NCBI GenBank assembly: GCA_037954235.1
Contig: JBBMOA010000016.1
Span: 22,691,383 to 22,755,382, forward strand
DNA length: 64,000 nt
Origin: Aulostomus chinensis
Lineage: Eukaryota > Chordata > Actinopteri > Syngnathiformes > Aulostomidae
Reading direction: 5' to 3'
A program made the translations under genes and the position numbers. Within the stretch, counting starts at the first letter, position 1, and the number at the start of each line of letters is the position of its first letter. The notes beneath the pieces are model-generated. The model was not told the origin of the DNA. It was given only the letters and a program-made list of their open reading frames with translations, and ran no database searches. Shown piece after piece: positions 56,086 through 64,000 of the stretch.

Positions 56086-59000
56086 CTGCAGACAGCCAAC
56101 AAGAAAACATCACCTTAGACATTGTCAAACATGGACCTCATCACAAACTCATTCTCGGTATTTCATTTTTTTGGGGCTGCAGTGAACAAAAACATTAGTT
56201 CCTAACTAATCTGCCAATGATTTTTATATGACAAGGAATCCATTTTCAAAAGAGAAGAAAAGAAGAAAAGATAGGCATCAAAACTTCTCAAATCCTGGCA
56301 TGAAATCTTTGTCCAACCAACAGCTTCAAACCAGATGGTGTTCAGGTTAAATCGACATGAAACAGTGAAAAGCAGTGAAAAACAGGAAAATCAAAATAAT
56401 TTACATTTTTGCCTGTTAAATGACTTTGAAGATCATACAATTGTCTGAAAAAAAATATAATTCAAAATATTTAGTTGATCAATTGACGACTGATGAATTG
56501 ATTTTCTGATTATTTCTACCCAACTCTGCTGTTATTAGCAGCCATGACTGCGTGTGGCTCGTGTGTTTTTTCAGTGTGTCATCATCCCAGAGACTTTGGC
56601 AGGTGTTTGCATCTGTCTGTGGATAGATTACGTGACTGCTGGAGCACAGCAACTGCGTAGGGGGTGACATCCAAACAAAGGATTCAGAAGATGGGAGCGG
56701 TTCAAGTAAATAAGGCCACTGGAAGTAGGGGGGTCATTAGAAAAGGCCAAAGGATCCAACTGCAGACCAGGTCCGAGGTCTCTAGTTCTGTGACCCGATG
56801 GGGTTTGAGCTCGAGGAGCATCGTAGTACGAGAGCTCCATTATATGAAGTAAACCCTCCCTTCACCTTCATCTGCATGTCAGATCTATGAGAACCTCCTC
56901 GTGTGTTCTGATCTACTTACGCCAAGGGCACTACTAGCCTGTTAGCAAGTGGAAAGCAGAAATGCTAACTTGACTCCTCAAAAGAAAAGTCTGTGCTTCC
57001 CTCCGTGTGTAAATCTAAAATACAATGCGCTGTTAATAATGCAGCACAACAAAATAACACTGCAAATGGACAAGGAGACTTGCATAATATCTAGCTCTAT
57101 ACATATAAAATAATCATAAGCATTAGGAAAATAAAACAGAAAACTGCAAGCTAAGGTTTTATAATTTTGTTGACAATGGGAATTTCTGATGGTGAAATTT
57201 ACGGCCCCTGGCCCACATTTGTTTTAAGTCATGATTCCATAGAGCTGAATTAAAAAATAAATGGAACTCGTGAGTGTTGAGTCTTCAAGTAATAAAATAG
57301 TAATGGCTGGGCTCTGGCTCACGGGCCAGAATGTTGACTAGCGTAGCAGCTGGCATGATCGTTGCTATGTTTCAGTTGCGTCTTCTAATCTCTTTAGAAG
57401 CTTCAAATACGAACAAAACAAGAGCAGAAATGTTCTTTCTCTGGTTGTCCTGCGTTAATGACATTATTCAAGTGTTTGACTCCAGAGAATAGAACCCGAC
57501 TGGAGAGCGCTGTGATAACGGTCGGTGAGGGAGGTGGTGTCTTGTTCTCCAAAGACAAACTGAAAAGCAGATTAGTTATGGTAATAAGCTTCAGTGAGTA
57601 ATCCAGATGGCGTAGACAAAAGTACATTCAGGGTGTATGAGGAGTGCTTTGAAATACAAACCTGAGTCTGCACTTGAACTCTCTCTGCAGTCACTTGAAC
57701 TGTATTCCTCGGCCCTGCAATAAGCCCTGAGCCGACTTAATATCTACAGATAAGAGGTTTCTTTGCTTACTTTTTTCTGGATGGGAAAAAAAGAGTGAAA
57801 AATAAACAGTAGGCTGGAGTTATGTCTGCTGCCTCAAGGCCTTCCTTTGAACCAACACACCAAAGTAGTCGAGATGACTTGGCGGAAATAGGACCTCAAT
57901 AACATAGAAGGATGGCTTTCACTTTGAGTCTGAATCCAGCTGCCTCGTCTATTCTGCTTCTTTCTGGATCAAAATCGTTTGCAGAATGAGTTTAGGGTTG
58001 ACTCCATAATAGGATATCCTGCAAGCTACAGAAAAGCATGCTTTTAAAGAGACTTACATCAGATATATGTTGACATGTTCCATAGAAATGTTTAGGAGGT
58101 GACAAATTGTGAGTAAAACCCTTTCTGCTTTGTCATCAGGTTTCCTTTGTCTAGACCTCCTTGGGAAACTCAGTAAAGTGTCAGTAACTCAATCGCAGCA
58201 CACATCATTGAACGCTTTAGCCAGATTTCTTCAATTCCTACCCGCTGAAGTCTCAGTGTCTTCAGCTGGGATGCTTTAATGTGAAACAGCAGCAGGCGAG
58301 TTTTCTTCTCCTCCTCTTCCTTCCTTGACATAATGTCACGTTCTAGGGGGATATTGGACGTAATTTTTCTCTCTGCGCTGCAATAATATTTGAGGCTCCT
58401 GAGATTTGTGGTCGGTCCCAGTTGCTTGCATAGTAGGTGTCGTATTTTATAGTGTGGAATCTGGTTTGGGCTTAGTGTGGATGGGCTGATGCTCGATCTC
58501 AGATATCAGATTCATATGTTTCCTGTCTCTCCAGTTTCTCTCCCGTACATTACATGAAATGTTAATAACAAGCAGTTGTTCTGAGGGATAGGGGGGGAAA
58601 AAAACACCAGAAAAGATTGACAATGTTGATTTATATTTCTAGAATGTGTAACTGCACAATATTCTCCCCTCTTCCTCCCTTCCTCTTCAGCGTATGACTC
58701 CTTCCTCCCCCTCCTCTACACCCACTGGAGCGCTACATATCGCGGTCCAGAGAAGAGCACTCTCTTTGTTTCTGCAGTAATTGGATGAGATGAGCCGAGC
58801 CATGTCAGTGTCCCCATCACCTCCTCCTCAGCAGGGTGTGTGGAAAAGGAGGGAGCTTGGAGTAAGAGGGATTCAGGAAGAATGGAGTGCTTCCACTGCC
58901 AGGGACTCTGATTAGGTAGAGAAGGGGGCCATTATCCCAGTATAGTCAGAACAGGCAACACCAGGGGGGGTGGTTGTGACACACTGGAAAGGTTATCGTG

Positions 59001-60077
59001 ACTGTAGGGGTTTCATTAGAATGAACAAATCACCGCTTTACAAGGCGCGATGAAGATGTCCAAAAGAGACACCGTCTAGGACAGGAACAAAGTGTGAGTG
59101 TGGTCTTATCATCTGAAGGAAGATGAAAGGGAGGCCATGAATTAATTCCACTAAATGCTCCATTTAAATGCATGCAAATAAGGCAACACAATGGCAAGTA
59201 CTTAAAAAGCTGGTGTTTTTTTTTTTTTTTTTTTTTTACTAAATATAAAAGGGCTGAGGGTTCAAAGATTTCATCTCAAAAGGATTGGCTCTTTGAGCGT
59301 CGGGATGTTTGATCGAAAACATCGCTTCTATCCAGCTGTCTCACAAACCCTAAGTGGAATGCCTGATGACTTCCAAGGAAAAAAAAAAGGTCTAGTTCAT
59401 TTTGACATTCATTCTTTTTTCTTCTTCCATGATTAATGTCACTGTCCCTGCAATTGAATCTTGATACAGTTCAATGTTGGGGAAAATTTAATGACTTAAA
59501 AGCGTTCTTTGTTGTTGTTGTTGTTGGTTTAAATATTGTCCTTAATCGTATGAAAGTGTACTTCTATTTTGGAAATCTAAATCTACACACGTACGTCTAC
59601 CAAGGTCAGTAAAAACTTCTTTGCTTTGCCATGTTACACGCATCTTTTGTGTTTTTTCCTCCAACAAGTTTTGTGATAATTGGCTTTTACGTAATCCTGC
59701 CGACAGATAAACACACCAGCAACAGGGGCAAGGGAGAACCTACCTCTAGGTGGTAGTAAAAATCCAAAGTGTTGGACTCCGATGTAGTATTTGCTCAGAG
59801 AGAGAGAGAGAGAGCGAGATCATGGAAGTCTTGCTTTTATGCACAGTAATTAGTCCTAAAATCTGGAAATAAGTTAGAATTGAACATCTGGATCCCTTGT
59901 TTTGAGTTAAGGGGGGTTTTTGAATGCGTTTTCCAATAAATTCCTGAAATAATCTGGCTAACAATCGTCAGCTAACTGTTTTAAAGACCTATTTTTAGTT
60001 ACAAGATGTCATTTAACCAACTCTGGATGGAAGGAAAAGAGAGGAAAGGCAGTGGAGGCCCAAGTCAATGAGTGTAC
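56086..60077 (-). other. sipa1l1: sipa1l1 intron A/B (3,992 nt)
   Basis: Contains a T-run at 59217-59238 and a short GA tract near 59800-59818. No further exon is needed for phase and none was seen. Confidence 0.84.
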
Positions 60078-60332
60078 CTGGACCCATCTGGCAGCTTCCG
60101 ATCGAAGGACGTGCTCCGTGGGATGGCTGCCTGGTGCTGCTGGAGGATCTGCTGGCACTGTAGGCGGTCGGGGCCCTGCGTGGGCGATCCTCGGGATAAA
60201 GGTGGTCCAGCAGCTGTGGGCACCCGATGCCAGGTGGTGTTTCTCCTGAAGGGTGTCTTGTACTCGCAGGGTGTACCCTCGCTGTCGACTTTGTACTCTA
60301 CCATGGGTATGCGGTAGAGCTCAGAGCAGCCC
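60078..60332 (-). CDS. sipa1l1: sipa1l1 exon A (first coding exon in window)
   Basis: This exon of 255 nt begins after a pyrimidine-rich CAG acceptor with one base completing the previous codon. It ends at donor GTACAC after two bases of a codon. It encodes CSELYRIPMVEYKVDSEG near the start, then TPFRRNTTWHRVP, a Ser/Pro/Gln-rich stretch, and IPRSTSFDRKLPDGS at the end. These match the part of SIPA1L1 after the PDZ domain closely. The RSTS motif in RSTSFD looks like a basophilic kinase site, which is inference only. The exon before it is not in the window: 3.67 kb of intron follow to the window end without a recognisable exon. Confidence 0.93.
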
Positions 60333-60777
60333 CTGAGAGGAGAGGAGGGAGGTTCAAGGTCAGTCATGAGCCTGTAACAGAATAGCAAAAAAAACGGTAA
60401 CGTCCTGGTAGATTTGCTGGTATTATTCATGTTCCTAGCGCCTCAAAATCTGTGAATATTTTTTTATTTAAGAGCTTATCCTTATTTTTGGAAGTTGTTA
60501 TGCAGAACATCTTAGGATGCAGTTGCCCACCATCTGGCGTATTGGACAATACACTGTCAATGACGCCCTGCACAAAATTTTGGAGGAGGGGAAGCATTGG
60601 GTCTGTTGCCATGACGACACAAAAACACACTAACGCTGTCAGAAATATCTAGCAACAGACATGGAGATGTGGTGTATCCATGTTCTGGCACACACCTGCC
60701 TGCAAACTGTGAACACAAAAACACTCATATAACCACACTTTATATTAATAGAGCTGAAAACATCATGGACCGCTGCA

Positions 60778-60820
60778 CCCCCCCCCCCCCCCCCCCACCC
60801 CCACACACACACACACACAC
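60778..60820 (+). repeat. C-run plus (CA)n
   Basis: About 19 C then CCAC and about nine CA units; intronic. Confidence 0.93.
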
Positions 60821-60941
60821 CCCGTCTCTATCCCATTACTGTGAACAACACTGAAGATCTCAACGATGGACAGAGCCTGTGATGCTGTTTCATGCAACAT
60901 TAATCTCCGAGGGTGGGAACACACTTGGTGTGTGAGTGTGT

Positions 60942-60951
60942 GAGAGAGAGA

Positions 60952-60984
<33 letters not shown>

Positions 60985-60985
60985 G
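60942..60985 (+). repeat. (GA)n microsatellite
   Basis: About 20 GA units with one CA interruption; intronic. Confidence 0.95.
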
Positions 60986-63900
60986 CAGTTTACAGGATGA
61001 TGGGTCAGGGTTAAACAGCCTGGATGCTCCTCTACCTCTCCAGAATCATCTCAAGCATGACCCTAATGATTACATTGGCCTCCCACTCCAAAGTCTATTT
61101 TCCAGAACTCACTGGCCGGTGGAAATCTATGTATACTTTGCTGGGGTCATACATGTACACACAGTTGGGCTTGAGGAGAGTGTGTTGACTGATTGTGAAG
61201 GCTGAGGCGGAGGGGACAAGTAATCCCCCTCAGAGAGGCCCTTTCATCAAACTGGGCCACGGCTTGCTGGGCGGTTTACAGCCAGCATCTCACTGGAGCT
61301 GCGGGTGTTATAAGATCTAACTAGATCATCCTTTGCTTCCCATGTCTCCCCGATGTCACCCATCTTGCACATCTGGTCAATGTCAACATCAAACCGCTTC
61401 ATTCATGATGGAGAGACTGTCAATGGCACGAGCTACACACTTTAGATCTTTCAGTGTACATAATTTATTTACCGTATGCATGTAGCATGCATCACTGGTT
61501 TGATATATGGGGCAGTGAGAGTAATGAGAAGCATCAGAAGATCAGGTATGCCCATTCATCTGAAATGCTATCTTATTGGGTTAAACAGGGGACAAACCAT
61601 GAGTCAATGCTAGCATATACATTTCTTATTCCATGAGGTTTCATCTTGTTTTACTATCACTTTCATCCGGCTCCTAAAGCCAGTTGGTCAACAGCTTTTT
61701 TCTGCAGGGATGCAAACCCACTCATTACCTTGATTAACTGTGTGTGATAATGTCAGGTTGCCACACACGATTAGCCACTGGACAGGCTAACCCTGGCTAA
61801 CAGCTTGTCAACAGGAGCGGTCTCACTTGATGTCTCTCGCTGTGCTTTTTACACCAGAATGATCAAGAACTGACAGTCCAGATTTCTCTCATGATCCTAA
61901 TATTCCACCTCGGTGCCTGCTAGCTAGACTGCAGGTGGACATAACCATCACGTACTGGCCTGATGTGTGAGGAATGTGTTTGTAATGTATAGGGGGACTT
62001 TGTCTCTCTGTGTAAATCATGGAGAAACAGCAGGAAACTGGTGTTAAACCTGAGCTGGAGGCTGGTGGTGGAGGAAAGGCTGTTAGACCCATCTAGCCAG
62101 CAATGAGGAGAGCAACTGGTGCGAAAAAAATCCTCTATTTCCTCTTGATTCCACAAAGAACTGCTGCAACATTTGTCCAGCTCAACGTGAATAGCTATAA
62201 ATTATAGACAGTATATAAGCTTGTGGAGAAAGAGGACATCTATGGTAGCGCTTTCATTGGATCAAAAAAAATCAAACCTGAACTGGGCAACAGTTTTAGG
62301 TCAGAGCTCAACTTGAACCTGGATTTAAACTGTTTAACACTCTTGGTTTAGCGATGCAAAGAACAAGCATGAACGAAAGTAAACAAGTGCTGTAGTTTGT
62401 CAAACAACTCAAATCAAAATGTCTGTGGATTACTGAGCGTATGGCTGGACAAAGAAGACATGGATTTGAGTTGCTGGAGTTTAATGTATGTTTCTGGACA
62501 GTTTTGTTGTTCGCCATCAGTCACCACTTGCTTCAAGCTAAATGTATGTATGTGGCTGGCTCTTTCTGCATTCCGGGGTCACAAAGAAGTGATGCAGGAA
62601 GGAAAAGACAACTTTGTGGAGTCAAAGACACCTATTTTTGAGTACATGAAAGAGAAACTTTGTATGTGTTATTAAAAACACAAACTCTTTCTCTCAAAAT
62701 CCAACCTGTAACCATGGTAGCAAGTTGGAGCCCCGGTGAGACAGACACGGATACAATTTGAACTGGAGAGAGAAAATTAAATCTCTAATCTACATCTGAA
62801 AACTACATTCAAGTTGACTAAAGTTTTGTTAAAATAAGTAGCTAGCCGTTTGGTGCGTCATTAGAAAATAGAACCAATAAGTAAAAAAGACCTTAGCAGT
62901 CTTTGTAGCCTGCTTGAGGTGAACAATCAGCTCCTTCAGCTATCGGCCCTCAACAAAGTAGAACAGGTCAGTGTGAAAGCAGGACCTTGGACCTCAGTCT
63001 GAGAGCTGTCACTGCAATGACATAGCCAGCGACTGAAGGACATGCTAATCCATTCCCACAGTCCATGTCACAGCAAAGAGCCACAGAGGTGGTGACCTTC
63101 ACCAGCCGTTCGCAGGCTATTGTCAAGAGGTTCATTAAAAAAAAGGGGAGGTGAAAAGTGTTTATGTTGGCAAAAAAAAAGGACACTTTTCCAATGCCTC
63201 CTCTGCCAGCTGATCAAGAGGGAAGAATAGCTCCTGTGCAGACAGTGAGGGGGATTAAGCAGAGCAATTTGTGATGTGGGCTCTCTTGAGTTTTGGTTTA
63301 GCGGTGCTCTCTTTCACAGGGAGTCGGCATGGGAAGTAAGAAATCCGGCTTAACTTCAGTCCAGATGAGAATCCATGATGACGAGTGTGATGACACTTCA
63401 AAGGAAAGGTCACAAGTGACCATCTGAATGTCGCTGGCGATACTCATTCTCAGCAGGGGTCTGCAGCAGCAGGAACCAAGTTTTACTCAGTTTAGCCGCC
63501 ATCCCAAACATGAATGTGCATTCTGTTAAAATAAAAAGCTTTAATGGAGAGATTTTATTTCCCCTTGTGTGTGTTTGTGCATCTTGTTGTCATCATCCAT
63601 GTTGGCCCACATTGGACTGATCCACTTGTTTACCCTAACATCTCTGATGACCATATACCAAAACACAGGCTACATACACAACCATGGCAACGTTCTGTAC
63701 ATTACATTCCAGTTTCAAAGAGCTAATCTTTTTCATCTTTTTCTCATTAGTTTGATCCCACACTAGCATGTTGAACTTGTTTAAAGCTTTGTAGAGTGAT
63801 GATGGAAAAGCCTCTGGTATTGCACGGGGCTAAAACCACATCCTGCCTCCAGTGTAAATAAATATAGTACAAGGTAAGACTAATATTAGAGCCCCATCTC

Positions 63901-64000
63901 CTCTGGCTTCAGACCGAGGGGGATATAACCGTTAAAGGCATGAACAGCTATAGGGGGTCTGCCACAAAGCAATGCTATACATAGTTCAGTTCAGAATATC

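Larger units (their letters stand above)
36716..64000 (-). other. sipa1l1: sipa1l1 gene locus, 3' portion (12 coding exons plus 3' UTR)
   Basis: Seen: twelve minus-strand exons join with continuous phase and GT/AG introns into 687 codons plus stop. The product contains stretches I recognise from vertebrate SIPA1L1 (SPAR), such as CSELYRIPMVEYK, SNTLSSNASSNSDDKHFGSG, SLYRTLSDES and LRKFTEWFF. Known: SPAR is a roughly 1,800-residue RapGAP of dendritic spines that binds actin and the guanylate-kinase domain of PSD-95. It has an N-terminal actin-binding region, a RapGAP domain, a PDZ domain and a C-terminal region. Inferred: the window holds about the last 38 percent, so the catalytic and PDZ exons lie upstream, past 64000. 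SIPA1L2 and SIPA1L3 share many of these motifs, so the family is certain and the L1 assignment is likely. The 3' end is estimated from a poly(A) signal. Confidence 0.85.
60333..64000 (-). other. sipa1l1: sipa1l1 upstream intron, partial
   Basis: From the acceptor of exon A to the window end. Contains C-run plus CA tract (60778-60820) and GA tract (60942-60985). I found no segment resembling SIPA1L1 upstream of CSELYRIPMVEYK, so the preceding exon is presumably beyond 64000. Confidence 0.7.

Noticed and set aside
1..64000. CRISPR arrays, operons, phage or other prokaryotic systems
   Set aside because: Spliced vertebrate gene structure and fish repeats throughout; the only regular arrays are microsatellites without spacers.

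Overview
This is vertebrate genomic DNA, almost certainly from a ray-finned (teleost) fish. It has short conserved exons separated by kilobase introns with GT/AG junctions, dense dinucleotide microsatellites, and degraded copies of interspersed repeats typical of teleost genomes. There are no bacterial-type operons, no CRISPR array and no intact mobile-element gene. Most long open frames in the window are chance frames or translations of microsatellites.

The one gene I can establish is the 3' part of a SIPA1L-family gene, best matched to SIPA1L1 (SPAR, a postsynaptic RapGAP and PSD-95-binding protein), on the minus strand. I rebuilt twelve coding exons, from 60332 down to the stop codon at 38366-38368. 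All intact junctions use GT/AG and the reading phase is continuous across all eleven introns, giving 687 residues plus stop. This is the C-terminal portion: the linker after the PDZ domain, the serine-rich segment with the DSGIDT phosphodegron, the SPAR C-terminal domain and the final coiled coil. The N-terminal actin-binding, RapGAP and PDZ exons must lie beyond base 64000. The 3' UTR probably runs to about 36.7 kb.

Layout: 1-36.7 kb is intergenic or downstream sequence with no recognisable gene. It holds microsatellites, a repeat with a tRNA-like head (18.85-19.24 kb), a 5'-truncated LINE (20.24-20.96 kb), an antisense LINE reverse-transcriptase remnant (31.29-31.62 kb), a 309-bp element with 59-bp inverted arms (31.94-32.25 kb), a degenerate TTTAGCTT-word array (15.7-16.3 kb) and several stretches that look like conserved non-coding elements. 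From 36.7 to 60.3 kb is the sipa1l1 3' UTR, exons and introns. From 60.3 to 64 kb is the next upstream intron, which runs off the window.

The most interesting points are inside sipa1l1: a poorly conserved exon with a Gly/Pro-rich minisatellite and a six-aspartate tract, a NAGNAG tandem acceptor before the last coiled-coil exons, a 95-nt intron filled by a CA repeat beginning next to its donor, an in-frame 66-nt alternative acceptor, and an intronic (CCTG)n tract in the transcribed orientation. I found no convincing new multi-gene system.
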